From contig JAHLMK010000002.1 of assembly GCA_019915135.1 (NCBI GenBank), forward strand, positions 868,001-932,000: DNA of 64,000 bases. The letters run 5' to 3'. Below the pieces are notes generated by a model. The model made no database searches and was not told the DNA's origin. It worked only from the letters and a program-made list of their open reading frames with translations. Below, one piece after another: positions 32,561 to 43,100 of the stretch (the first letter of the stretch is position 1; each line of letters starts with the position of its first letter). Position numbers and translations under genes: made by a program. The DNA is from Strobilurus pachycystidiatus (Eukaryota; Basidiomycota; Agaricomycetes; Agaricales; Physalacriaceae).

Positions 32561-34422
32561 ATGGCTGCCCAAGAACCAGTCCCAGTTTACACTGAACTCA
32601 ATGATCTCTATGGCAGTCTTGGCACCACAGTGAATCACGCAGCGCGGTGGAACAATCTCGCAGAAGAATTCGAAAGACGGTTTGGCCACAAGCCAGCCTA
32701 CATTGCTCGTGCGCCAGGCCGTGTCAAGTGCGCATCGATTTTGATATTTCTCTTCCCAGTCACTCATATTTCCGCAGCTTGATCGGTACGCTTCATAAAA
32801 TTACTATCGACTGGCATCGGATCTAATCAAATCGGCCTGTGCAGGTGAACATATTGACTACTGTCTCTTCGGTGTCCTGCCCGCTGCCGTGGAGAGGGAC
32901 ATTCTCATTGCATGCGCCCCACGCTCAGGCAACGTCCCAGGGCATGTTACCGCAGACAATCTCGTCTCCAAGTACACCAAACAATCTTTCACTCCCTCCC
33001 CCAAGCGTCGGGACAGTGTGAGCAGTATCAGTGAAGAAGAGGTGCACGCAGAAGAGTGGCATCTTGATATCAACACCAAAGAGCTCCGATGGGAGAGTTA
33101 TGTCAAGGCTGGATACTATGTACGTCCGACTCATCCCAACCACTGCACATCAGTCTGATTCTCCCTCGAGGGTGTCCTGAATCAATATTTCAGCTCTGGA
33201 TCAGGACAACCTGTTCCTGTCGATCTCCTCGTCACTGGCACCGTTCCAGCTGGGTCCGGATTGTCCTCTAGCGCGGCAATGGTGGTAGCGTCCACTCTGG
33301 CGTTCTTGGCCGTGAATGGCAAGGTACGCACTCGAACTTCCTGTTCACCCTTCATCGTCCTTACACCTGCCTTCCAGTTAGAGGGAAATCTTGCGTCCTC
33401 AGAAGGTCTGAAAATCAGCAAGGGCGATCTCGTCAGACTCGCTGTTGCCAATGAGATGCGCGTGGGTGTCAACAGCGGTGGCATGGACCAAGCTGCTTCA
33501 GTCATCTGCGGTCCTTCATCGGCCTTGTACATCACCTTCTTCCCCAACCTGTTTGCCTCTCCCGTTCCTCTACCGCAAGGTGCCGTCTTCGTCATTGCGA
33601 ACTCCCTCGTGGTTTCGGACAAGGCGCTCTCGGCCAAGGTTGGTTACAATCTTCGAGTTGTAGAAACTCTTGCTGCTGCACGTATCCTTGCCCGTCGCCT
33701 AGGCATCCCAGTTGGTGCAGAGGAGAAAATAACGCTTCGTGAGGTCCTTGGGAAACTTGCAGGCGAGAAGCCAGGCGAGGAACTGAGCGTGGAGAAGCTT
33801 GAGGAGATGCTGGTGCGACTGGATAATGAAGCCGAAGGACTCAAACCGGAAGGCAACTCAGACCAATTGGGCGTCACCCTCGAGGAAATGATCTCCCTCT
33901 CGGGGTTAGACGCGCCCACCTTCCACGAACTCTACCTTGCTCGTTTCGCTGTGGAGGCTACCCACTTCCAGATCTACAAACGCGCCAAGCACGTGTATTC
34001 CGAGGCCCTGCGGGTGCTCAAATTCAGGCAGGTGTGTCTGAGCGCACAGGAGCAGGACACGGCGTTGTCTTCACTGGGTGCTTTGATGAACGAGTCTCAG
34101 ACGAGCTGCGCAGAGTTGTACGAATGCTCGTGCCCAGAGCTCAATCAGTTGACCAAGCTGGCAAGAGAGGCTGGAGCGATTGGCAGTCGATTGACCGGAG
34201 CAGGGTGGGGCGGATGCACAGTGTCTCTTGTGCCGGAGGGTCACGTTGAAGAATTCATCGCGAAGGTCAGAGACACATATCCGCCATACAAAGGCCTCGA
34301 AGGAGAGAGCTTGAACGAGGTCATCTTCGCTACAAAGCCAAGCAGTGGAGCATGTGGTAAGTCCCTATTGAATAGCTTTGAGGTACCAACTAATCCTTTG
34401 CCCAGTGTACAAGTTTGAGTGA
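32561..34422 (+). CDS. GAL1: Galactokinase
   Basis: The ATG at 32561 gives MAAQEPVPVYTELNDLYGSL. The three GHMP-kinase motifs are present: RAPGRVNLIGEHIDY (split by two introns around an 8-nt micro-exon), GTVPAGSGLSSSAAMVVAST (the ATP-binding loop, intact), and GSRLTGAGWGGCTVSLVP near the C-terminus. NSGGMDQAASVICG carries the catalytic-base Asp region. Introns at 32728-32777, 32786-32844, 33120-33170, about 33325-33378 and about 34357-34405 are well bounded. After the last one the frame ends ACVYKFE with the TGA at 34420-34422. It phosphorylates galactose at C1, the entry step of the Leloir pathway. An acidic insert (RRDSVSSISEEEVHAEEW) lies between motifs 1 and 2. Intact motifs argue for an active enzyme rather than a Gal3-like sensor. 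Confidence 0.95.
32778..32785 (+). other. GAL1: 8-nt micro-exon of the galactokinase gene
   Basis: The bases CTTGATCG lie between the acceptor ccgcag (32777) and the donor gtacgc (32786). Joining CGTGTCAA, these eight bases and GTGAACATA restores codons for VNLIGEHI without a frame change. No other splice choice I tried keeps this conserved signature. Confidence 0.9.
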
Positions 34423-34521
34423 ATTATATGTAACTATTGTATTACCAAGATATCGAGGGTTTTCCGCAAAAGATGACTGATGTATAGGAAATCCTGACAA
34501 GATATAAACCACATAGAACTA

Positions 34522-35868
34522 TCATCGCAAAAGAAAATCATCGTCGTCGTCAAAATCGCGCCCTTCTGGCCAGGAATCCGGAAAGGCCTCCACGGGCTCC
34601 AGCACAATTCTCTTCGAAAGCCAACTGTAATCCGGCATAGAGACCAGTCCTTCGACGCTGCAAGGCATCAACCTGAGCCTCAGCAACGGGTGTCCGATCT
34701 CGATTCGATACCCGACGGCTTCCTTGAGCAATGATTGCTGCTCAAAGTTCAGTATCAACATCACCGTCTCCAGGTCAGGCCAAACGGCATATGTGTTCGA
34801 GTTCGGCCTGCCGATAAATTTGAGGACATGAGGAGTCTGATAGGCGGCATTGAAGCAGGTCAACTCGCGCAGCAAAGGAAACGCCCGCGACAGGCGCTCG
34901 AAGGCGTCGTCAATGGGTATGTCAGAATCGCACAGAGTCAGTGACTGAACCTTGCCAAATTTCGTGATGCACGTCTTGAAGAAGGGGTCTAGATCGTGCG
35001 CTGCAAGACCCTTCAGAGTGAGGTAGCACAGCTCTGGTGCATCAAGGTTCATGAGGATACCACTGTACACATAGCCAGTGATTCCACAGATGCGAAGAGA
35101 CCGTAATCTGGGAAGTTCAATAGTGGTCCCGTCGCTCGTATGTGGCCATGGCCTGGCGCCAATCATGTTTCCATGAATGGACAGATTCTCAAGATGCGGC
35201 GCGCCCAGTAGGATCTGGCGAAACGACGGGTAGTGCAGGATTGTGTAGTTTGTTTGGTCAAGATGCATGGTCCTGATAGATTTGAGCGGCGGGGAGAACG
35301 AACGGATGGTAATGCCCCGTAATCGTAGGAATGATAATCGGCAGCAATCGTCGTCAAGGATCCTCCGAGCAGTGAACAGGTATTGTGATTCATGTAGAGT
35401 GATAGAGAGATATGTCAGATTGGGAGCCGCCACGCCACACAAGCGTGAGATGACTGGATTATCCTGTTTTTCAATGGCAAGGACAATCGTACAACGCCGC
35501 CAATAATGGATCCTAGAAAAGACAGCGCGCACTAAGAGGGGGTCCATCTCGCGTCCATAGATGTACGGACCCCAAATCCTGACATCGAGCAAGCACTCGA
35601 GGGAACGCTCCAAATACGCGTAGACGCGCTCGGGAATGGAGTGTGACGTGATATGAATGCTACGCCAGAGTGAATGGGTATTGTGAGCGACAGCTCGCCA
35701 GAATGCGCTGACATGAGAGACGGAAAGCTCGATGGGGAGCAGCATCAGCGGCTTTTGGAAGGTGGCGTCAACATCAGTGTCGCAGGCGCTGCTCGCGTGT
35801 ACAACGAGAAAGATTTCAGACAGGATTTCGGGCGGCAGCACCGATATAGACGCCGCCGAGTGGGCCAT
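34522..35868 (-). CDS. F-box domain protein
   Basis: A single exon of 448 codons. The N-terminus contains the F-box core ISVLPPEILSEIFLVVHA, then SVSHVSAFWRAVAHNTHSLW, which matches the second half of the F-box (VCrxWR.ia...p.LWr). The rest is a leucine-rich-repeat-like array: TYLSITLHESQYLF, FLRLRGITIRSFS, HLENLSIHGNM, LRSLRICGITGY, LCYLTLKGL, VQSLTLCDSDIPI, LRELTCFNAAYQ. A C-terminal acidic end (DFDDDDDFLL) follows. Such proteins are substrate adaptors of SCF ubiquitin ligases and form very large, fast-evolving families in Agaricomycetes. The target is unknown. Its end is 99 bp from the end of the convergent galactokinase gene. Confidence 0.9.
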   Translation of the reverse strand: MAHSAASISVLPPEILSEIFLVVHASSACDTDVDATFQKPLMLLPIELSVSHVSAFWRAVAHNTHSLWRSIHITSHSIPERVYAYLERSLECLLDVRIWGPYIYGREMDPLLVRAVFSRIHYWRRCTIVLAIEKQDNPVISRLCGVAAPNLTYLSITLHESQYLFTARRILDDDCCRLSFLRLRGITIRSFSPPLKSIRTMHLDQTNYTILHYPSFRQILLGAPHLENLSIHGNMIGARPWPHTSDGTTIELPRLRSLRICGITGYVYSGILMNLDAPELCYLTLKGLAAHDLDPFFKTCITKFGKVQSLTLCDSDIPIDDAFERLSRAFPLLRELTCFNAAYQTPHVLKFIGRPNSNTYAVWPDLETVMLILNFEQQSLLKEAVGYRIEIGHPLLRLRLMPCSVEGLVSMPDYSWLSKRIVLEPVEAFPDSWPEGRDFDDDDDFLLR

Positions 35869-36715
35869 TGACTCGGAATTCGCTTCCTGAGGGTACGCAG
35901 TGTTAGTGAAAAGAGTTCAAAAGACTGAGAAAATGAGTGATGCTGACCAGGTCTCGGACTCGGGCCTGTTTCTAGAGCTTGACTGACTCTTCTGGCTAGT
36001 CTGAAGCTTCTTCGTAAGTCGGCAGGTGCACGAGAAGGTAGTGATCATGATACACTCACCCGGTTGCCTTCAGTCGGTCTGCAGATGATAGTACGTTGCC
36101 GAACAATAGTGAGAGCTCAAGACATAGGCGAAGGCTGACTGGCAGTGAAGTAGGCTTATGTACACAAGCCATGAGCCCTCGTCCATATCGTGTGCCATCT
36201 GGGGCTTTCGTGCAAAGTTTGAAGTCCGTTCGTCTGTTATCCGTGATAACGAAGCGAGCCCTGTAGCTGTTCGAGTGTATTAGTTCCCAACGATCGTAGT
36301 CCGCTCAAGTTGAATGTATTACCTACATTGTATCCGCCAGGATCCTTCAGGAATGTTGTCTAACTTAACGGGCGTCGGAGCATGAAACTGACTACATGAC
36401 CCAACACGCAGACGGTCATCTAGTGGGTCATACGGTCAAGTAGGGTGGTGATTACCACAGAGTTGCAAAGAATCGGTCACTTCTCAAAGTTCGTAAGAAG
36501 GTCGACTGACAGCGCCACCAACTGCTGAAATGATCGGGCATCAAAATTTGAATGCCTACCGACGGGCCGGGCCGCCATTCCGCCACGCCACAGTTGCTCA
36601 AGTCATGAACGAAAAGTCGCTCAAAATTCGACATACTACCTACTCTATCAAATAAAAGTACACTTAGTTCTCCGGGTCCACTACAAATACAGAAATAAAC
36701 AACATGCTGCCCAAA
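35869..36715. other. Intergenic stretch of ~850 bp
   Basis: Upstream of the F-box gene and downstream of the next minus-strand gene. It should contain the F-box promoter at its left end. I see no coding sequence, repeat or RNA gene in it. Confidence 0.4.
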
Positions 36716-38452
36716 TCACCGTGACTCGGAATCCAATCTCTCCAACAACTTCTCTGCCAGAAGTGCTTCTTCCACAATAGCAGGAGCTCTGTTACTTCCT
36801 GCACGTCTAACTTTGGGGGGACTGTTTCGGGGGACGGGAAGTGTCAGAGTGCCCCACGCACTCAGACGCGTGGTTCCTGCGGCGGAATCCCGTACATTGA
36901 CACTGTAACGCGGTACAGCCCCTGGAGATGGCGGGGCAAACGGATCGTTCATGTTGAAGGCGTCCATTGTGGGACTCTGAGGAGGCTGTACACGATGAGG
37001 CCGTCGAGCGGGAGGACGTGTGGGTAATGGGATGTTGAGCGGTGGGAACCGACTCGGACCTCGCGAAGTCTGCTCTCGTGGGATCTCGCCCTGCTTGTAA
37101 GAATGTATGCTACCCCGTATGCCCTTGAGCAAGTTGGACGGATGAGACTTTCGTGTCGGCGTAGGTGGTGTGGATGGACGCGGATGGATGGGTAAGGGCA
37201 TGTCAGGAGTCATACTTTTCGACCGAAAACCGGGAGAGCAGAACGAGGATGTCGTGCTGAGTTGCCGGCGATGTCGTACGCGATGCGGGGTCAATGGAGG
37301 TATCCAGGATCTGCGCGTTACCTCCGCCCCGCTGAATGCACGATCTGAAGATGTTGTCAACGTCTGGCGCATCATGAAACAAGGAGGAGTCTTACATTGC
37401 CAGACTACCATCGTGCATCCACAGCAAACCACCGTAAGGAAGATGGAGACACATCTCATACTGACTGCAGCTTTCCAGACACCCAGTTGTACTTCGTCTC
37501 GCAGTCTGTGCAGCAGATCTGGGTAGGCATCGGGTACGAGAACCGATACGCAAATCTCAAATGCGAACGACAGAAGACTCGCTGTTTCTGAAACAAGCAG
37601 GAATACCAATGGCGTGCGTCGGTCGCGACCAAAGCTCGTTCGGTTCTGTTCCTCCCGGCAGAACTGCATGGGAATGGAGAGGAACATATTGGCCGGTCGC
37701 GAGATAGTCGGCTGAGGTAGGTCTACGTGGTGAATAGAAAATGACCGCTTCGTGCTTGATGGGGATGGTGGGGGAGTATCCAAGTCTAGTGAGGACGTAG
37801 AAGGCCTAACTGGAGAAGGATCATGATACCGAGGGGGAGAAGGCTGTGGGTCGTGTGCGAGTAGCAAGTATATGACAAGCGGGAGTGTGAGGGTCGTAAA
37901 GAGGAGATATAAGAATGGGGGGAGAAGAGACGGAACTCGCTCAGGTAGGAATGTTGAGATGAACGAGCATAGGGTGGCTGGAAGGATAACGGTATGTCAA
38001 AATCCAGCAAAGGCTTGCAATTGAGCGCTTACCGCATGCTAATAAGAGTGAGAGGATGCCGTTGTATATCCAGAGCTCACGCCGAGGGATCTTGGAGTTG
38101 TCGTTGAGATCGGATATCAGTGTCATAAAGCAGACTGCGACTAAGGCAGCGGATCAGAGCGCATATATAGGACAATACAGAACGACGTACGCTCTGATCT
38201 CAAGAGAATTAATAAGACGATGCTTGTGCTCGCCAAGTTCGAATCATGGATGCCAGCGAGACCAAAGCCACCGATGAGGAGAGACACCAGAGATATGCTG
38301 AAGATGGGAAGGAAGGACTGGGCGACGTGAAGGGGTGTAGCGCGTCGCGGCGAACGACGAGCAAAGGCGAGAACGACAGGGACGGAGATGAGCGGGACCA
38401 CGAGAAAGAGGCCGGGAGGTATCGCGTAGAAGTGCAAAGAGTGAGAGGACAT
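36716..38452 (-). CDS. Multi-pass membrane protein with long cytosolic tail, unknown function
   Basis: The start at 38452 (MSSHSLHFYAIPPGLFLVVP) leads directly into hydrophobic segments: LFLVVPLISVPVVLAFA, FLPIFSISLVSLLIGGFGLA, LWIYNGILSLLLACG, LYLLFTTLTLPLVIYLLLAH, FLLVSETASLLSFAFEICVS, and probably one or two more, split by short introns. A Pro/Ser-rich loop (PPRYHDPSPVRPSTSSL) separates two of them. The last third is a hydrophilic, basic and Pro-rich tail (LKGIRGSIHSYKQGEIPREQ) ending EALLAEKLLERLDSESR at 36716. About seven helices and a cytosolic tail are reminiscent of receptor-like proteins, but I recognise no family motif. Exon edges between 37240 and 38200 are uncertain. Confidence 0.65.
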
Positions 38453-39598
38453 GATGGAGGGAGCGGAGAGAAAGGAGAAGGCAAGGCGGGCTTTATTTCA
38501 CCCAAAACCAAGTCGACGCCTTAACGCCGCCACATTCTGTACCTTTGACATCGACTGGCTACGACATCACGGCTGGACGCGTCACGGTCAATTAGACTCT
38601 TCCGCTGAGTTCCTCTAGGGCGAATACGCGCTCATTAGGCCTGTCTCGACCACGCACTGGCGCGAGTTCGGACGCTGCGACACCGTATGTCCGAGGATGC
38701 GGCCAAGCAAAGCCAAACTCGTCCTAGCTTCGAACTCGATGACGTGCACTAAGTTTCGATTCTTCAGCACGCTAAAAGTGCCCTGGCTGTCCTCTACTTA
38801 TCTGCGTTCCGTCACTTGTATCCACCCTCCAGCTCGGCTCGGCTAAACGATGTATATATGTAACACTGAAGCTTTTCTCCGCGGCCCATAGCTTTCTTAT
38901 CATGAAGGCCTCCTGCTTCGACTTCAAGATTCAAGCAACCGCATCTTGGGCTCTCGACGCGACACTTCTGAACCAGACTTCGGAGATCTTCGTCCCGAGC
39001 GGCCTCCAAAGCTTCTCACTCTTCTCAGCTCTCTTCTCACTCAGCGATCTCTGTGCCTACGTCTCGAGTACCATCGCACTGGCGCATTTGCGGTGTCTTA
39101 TACGCGGCCTTGTTAGATAACCGTCCGGTGATGAAGACTTGCGACGAAGCTTTTCAAAGTCAGTGCGCATCTCATGTCTTGTTGGCTTGCCAACGCATAT
39201 AAACCGGTGACTGAAGGACCTTCTCAGCTCAGGATTCAGTCACCGGCCTTCTCAGCTCAGGCTTCCTGCCATTCTTTTCTCCTCTTCCTTCATGATTACT
39301 GCAAGCATCTTCCGAGTCGTTTGAAACTCGGAGAGAACCGCGCACTGGACGTTGTCACTATTACACCCGACAGTGTCCCCTTGGCGTAACGCCACATCTA
39401 GACGGTGCAGAAGGTTTGGACTTAACTGACAGCATGGTCAATTCTGATAGCCGTTCGGAAGCATCCAGAGTGTTGCAACAGACGAAGAACACTGTAGAAA
39501 TTCATTGAAATCCGTATTTAAACTTGAAGTACACCGAAGCCCGAGGGTTTAGTTGACACTGCGATACAATTACAATTACATTTTATGAATTCAAACCG
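38453..39598. other. Intergenic stretch of ~1.15 kb
   Basis: Contains the promoter of the multi-pass membrane gene at its left end and the 3' region of the Bli-3-like gene at its right. Plus-strand open frames at 38902-39120 and 39174-39389 resemble nothing known. A 15-nt direct repeat (ccttctcagctcagg) occurs twice about 30 bp apart near 39220 and 39250. Confidence 0.4.
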
Positions 39599-40484
39599 CT
39601 ACTGTTTGGTGTGTAGCCCTTGCGTCAATTGAATCTGACGATTATTCAACACACATAGATGAAATTTTCGGAAAGGACCCACCTCAGCCTTGTTGATGGT
39701 GATAAGTTCACCGGGAACAGAAGTGCCGCTCGTCACAGCACTAATGGCGGTGTCGATGCCACGAGCCACGGCACCTTTTTTGGCCACCCAAAAGCGTACT
39801 TCTTCGGGAACAACTTCGATGATAGAGACCCGCGGGTCAGACTCGTCACCCTTGTGAATACCGTCCTTGAGATCGCCAAAGTACGCGGAGATGCTGAGCC
39901 GCCCGTTAGATGGAATCTATCACGGACAGGTGAGTGTCAAAAAGAACTCACGCCTTGGACCAGTGCTTCTTGATGACCTCTGGGTCGCGACTGATTTTGG
40001 CGAGACCAGAATACCTGCGACGCCGGTGCCAGTCAGTGACAACGGCCGAGATGAAGTGTAGTCAGGGACGTACGAAGCCCAGCTGGTGGTGCTGGTATCA
40101 CAGAAGCTGACGTTGACGTGGCTGTCGTGTTCGATCTCGTCGAATTTGTGGGAGGCGTTGTTTCCAATGAATACGAGCGTCATTTGAGTGGCAGAGAATG
40201 CTGTCAAGTCATGAATATGAGCTGTTGACGCGCTGAGACAGGCGTCGCTCACGAGACGAAGGGACCATTGCCCGCGAATGGAGTCCTCCATCGGCCGATC
40301 GAGTTGTTAGCATGCCGGTCGCACATCCCTTGACGATAGAATGCAGTTCTGTCCGCGGTTATGAGACCGCGTAGGGTTGACAAACAAAGAGGCGTGGCAT
40401 ACGTGTGATCTTGTCTTGGGGAGTGATGTTGTGGTTTTCCGCCTTGGCGGTGTACGGGTCGAGTGTTGCGGCGGAGGAAGACAT
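39599..40484 (-). CDS. Bli-3-like protein, FMN-binding split barrel (PNPOx-like) family
   Basis: The ATG at 40484 gives MSSSAATLDPYTAKAENHNI, then TPQDKIT. An intron joins this to LHSIVKGCATGMLTTRSADG and GLHSRAMVP, the conserved first strands of the pyridoxamine-phosphate-oxidase-like split barrel. The next exon reads AFSATQMTLVFIGNNASHKF, DEIEHDSHVNVSFCD, TTSWASY, then SRDPEVIKKHWSK, and the last exons give VVPEEVRFWVAKKGAVARGI, SVPGELITINKAE and IQLTQGLHTKQ, with the stop at 39599. Neurospora bli-3, a blue-light-induced gene, belongs to this family of general-stress FMN-fold proteins; the cofactor and reaction are not established here. The final intron (gtgggt...cgtcag) is needed to obtain the family-typical end. 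Confidence 0.85.
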
Positions 40485-40599
40485 TGTGTTGAGATGGGCG
40501 TTGTGATTTCGTCAGGCTTAGACATCGATCTTATATACTGCACACTGCGTTGACGCTCTTGGGATGACTCTCAGAGGGGTCAGCCAGTGACGTCTCACA

Positions 40600-41893
40600 T
40601 CATCGCTCCCTGACGTCAGCCTGCGCCACTCGCAGCCACAGCGCGAAGAGGATCGCCATCAGAGCCAGCAAGCTTAGCGGAGTGAGATTTTGGAGTGAGA
40701 GCAGCCCATGGAACAGAGACGTACAATGGATGGATGCTCGTGATGCCCTTCTCAGAGGCTATGGCACCAAGCATGAATGGGAATGCGGCTGAGCCGATGC
40801 TCCCGACACCGACCATGAGACCAATCGAATCGGATAACAGCCTTGACGGTAGTACGCGGCCGGCATGCGTAATGACAATAGGGTATATGGGCCCCAGACA
40901 TACGCCAATGAGCGCCACACATACAGAGCCCAAAATCAGAGAGGGGACCAGCCATACGACGAGGTCAAGTCTGGTACCAAGTCAGTTGAACGCGATACAT
41001 TAGAGATGGTCGGACGGACACCAGGGCAAGAACGATATAGGCGTAAACGGCACGAAGTTCGCCAATCTAATATACTTTGTGAGAACTTGAGCATTCTGAC
41101 AGTATGCAGACCGTGACTTTTGCGCTCAGAGGAATCAGAACAATGCGTAAGTCCTAGCTGATATTGAGATTCACGCACACGAAAGAGGATCAGACCGCGC
41201 ACCCCCAAAGAAACCGGCAGCGACATAACACGACAGTTGGCCAACTTTGCGGACTTGGATGATGTATGTAACGATCCAGCCTATCTCAATCAACCGTCAG
41301 AGACGCGTATTGTTGAGACAAGAGATCCTTTACCCCCACATAAATCAGAAGAAACGCGGCAATGAAATATATACCTGTACCGTGGCAGCTAGATTCCTTT
41401 GAGCCTGAGGAAGCCTAGACCCAACACTGTAGTCTCAATGCATTGGGTGAACAAGTTTCTCTGACAAATGCTTGGAATGGTCAATGAGAAGATGTACCTT
41501 GCCAAAACCGAGACGTTGCGTGGATAGATATTCGAGTGTGCCGACGATGCACCCCTAGTATCGAAAACTGTTCCGTATCATCGCTCAATGAGAGGCTAGC
41601 TCACGATGCAGTTGGTGACCAAGAGGAGAGACACGACTGTGTACCCAACCTGCATGCCGTTGAGTCTCGTCGTGCCGCTATGGAGATGACAACAGTTGCA
41701 TGATATTCTTGCTGAATCCTGGGCAGAAGCGGACCCAGCGTAGCGTCATGCCAGCCTACCATGAAGAGCGACAAACAGAGTGGGAACAGCTGTATCCACG
41801 CTTGCGATCGTGCGCTCTAGTGTGGGGTTCCACGTCTACAGTGTCATGCTCCGGGTAGTTGGACGACGGCTGTCTTTCGAGGTTGATCTGCAT
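40600..41893 (-). CDS. Major facilitator superfamily transporter (fungal Bsc6-like group)
   Basis: After removal of many short introns the sequence reads as a 12-helix MFS protein: SQAWIQLFPLCLSLFMVGWH, DATLGPLLPRIQQEYH, VGYTVVSLLLVTNCI, GTLEYLSTQRLGFGK, IGWIVTYIIQVRK, IGELRAVYAYIVLALV, VVWLVPSLILGSVCVALIGV, CLGPIYPIVITHAGRVLPSR, GVGSIGSAAFPFMLGAIASE, and a last helix LLALMAILFALWLRVAQA, with the stop at 40600. These blocks fit the fungal MFS group that contains Bsc6; the substrate is unknown. A 50-nt intron with a weak donor (gtccaa) near the N-terminus brings the ATG at 41893 into frame. The exons between 41330 and 41520 are poorly resolved. I saw no premature stop that splicing cannot explain. 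Confidence 0.7.
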
Positions 41894-42231
41894 GCGAGTG
41901 TCTGAGTCAAAGAAGGCTTGAGCTGAAGCGACTGTATATCTTCCCAAAGTAAGGATGACAGAAATCTCTTCGCCAACCCAGTTCTGCCATCTGACGAGGT
42001 TTGAATAGAACTTCCTCAGGAACATGGCGAAAGTCCTGGGCCGGTCAGTTTGGGCAAGCAGTGGAGGAATACGAGACTCACAGAAAGGGCCAAGCCGACA
42101 TACCTGGGAAGCGTTGAAGCTTTCGGACTGACAAATTTTGGTGTGGCATCTTTCTCGTCGAAGAACGAATGAATAGTGAGTGGAATTATACGTATAAAGA
42201 TGGCGTGCTATAGACAAAACGAGTATGTGGA
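41894..42231. promoter_or_regulatory. MFS upstream region / TIM17 3' region
   Basis: About 340 bp between two head-to-tail minus-strand genes. A short open frame continues upstream of the MFS start (to about 42026) but carries no recognisable domain. No other feature is seen. Confidence 0.35.
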
Positions 42232-42928
42232 TTACTGTAGGCCGGGAATCGCGGGTGAAGACTGCTGGGGCTGAGCGGGTACTGAAGAAGGAATAAGCGA
42301 TCATAATTGATTTTCGGACATGGATACGCACTTGGAGGCAATGCCTGTGGCCGTGCACCCTCGCTGAAGACCCGGTTGACGAGCACGCCGACACCTTCGA
42401 AGACACTCAGCAAGATACCGCAAGCCACTGCGGACCCAAAGGCAGATTTTGGACCGCCTGTGGTGAATGAGCACTAGTATGGAAGCTGACTATGGCATGA
42501 CGCACCTCGCAGAGCTAGACAGCCACCAGTCATGAATCCCGAAATTATAGCATTCCATGAGTCTTCTTTTTGTCTCCATCCCTTCACCGCACAGTCGAAT
42601 GTCGAGAACATGCCACCCCAGACGCCAAAGTTGCCACCTGTTACCGGTGCCCGGGCCTTCATGGATGATATTGCGCCAACGAAGCGTTCACCCTATGAGG
42701 AGGTAAGCGTATGCTTGGTAGTTTTGAAAGATTCGGCGCACCCGAGGTGAGTTCCGTGCACCTTTGATACTGTACCAGATACCACCACCAATGGCACCCA
42801 TGGCAAAGGCACCACCAAAGTCATTGAGGATGACCCATGGGCTGTAAAGCGAGCATTTTCAGCGGGCAACGACGGCCATAGCGACGAATAGCGCACCAAG
42901 GGTCGCGAGTGTGATCTGCGTGGGCCAT
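42232..42928 (-). CDS. TIM17: Mitochondrial inner-membrane translocase subunit Tim17
   Basis: Four exons. The first (ATG at 42928) gives [11 protein letters not shown]; splicing at a 54-nt intron adds [20 protein letters not shown] and [14 protein letters not shown] third exon reads [60 protein letters not shown], and after another intron [20 protein letters not shown]. The tail ends in SSPAIPGLQ at 42232. The four hydrophobic segments, the glycine-zipper residues and the two cysteines (DPCPW and FDCAVKGW) that form the conserved Tim17 disulphide are all present. It is the core of the TIM23 presequence translocase. The length is typical of Tim17 rather than Tim23 or Tim22. Confidence 0.95.
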
Positions 42929-43100
42929 GGCGTAATTTTGCTGTGAGCGGGAAGCTGGGCGGAAGGAAGCTAGTTTTTTTCGGCAGGCGGCGCGAGTTGC
43001 CTCGGGTGCTTGTCACGTGTCTTTTGTTTGCCGTGGACCGAGGTAACTGTTGGAGTCGCGTCAGCGTGTTGATCAGTGCTTTCTGAGTTGTACCACCATC

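Noticed and set aside
41756..41893. Frameshift in the N-terminus of the MFS gene
   Set aside because: A 50-nt intron with a weak gtccaa donor explains the frame change, so no indel is needed.
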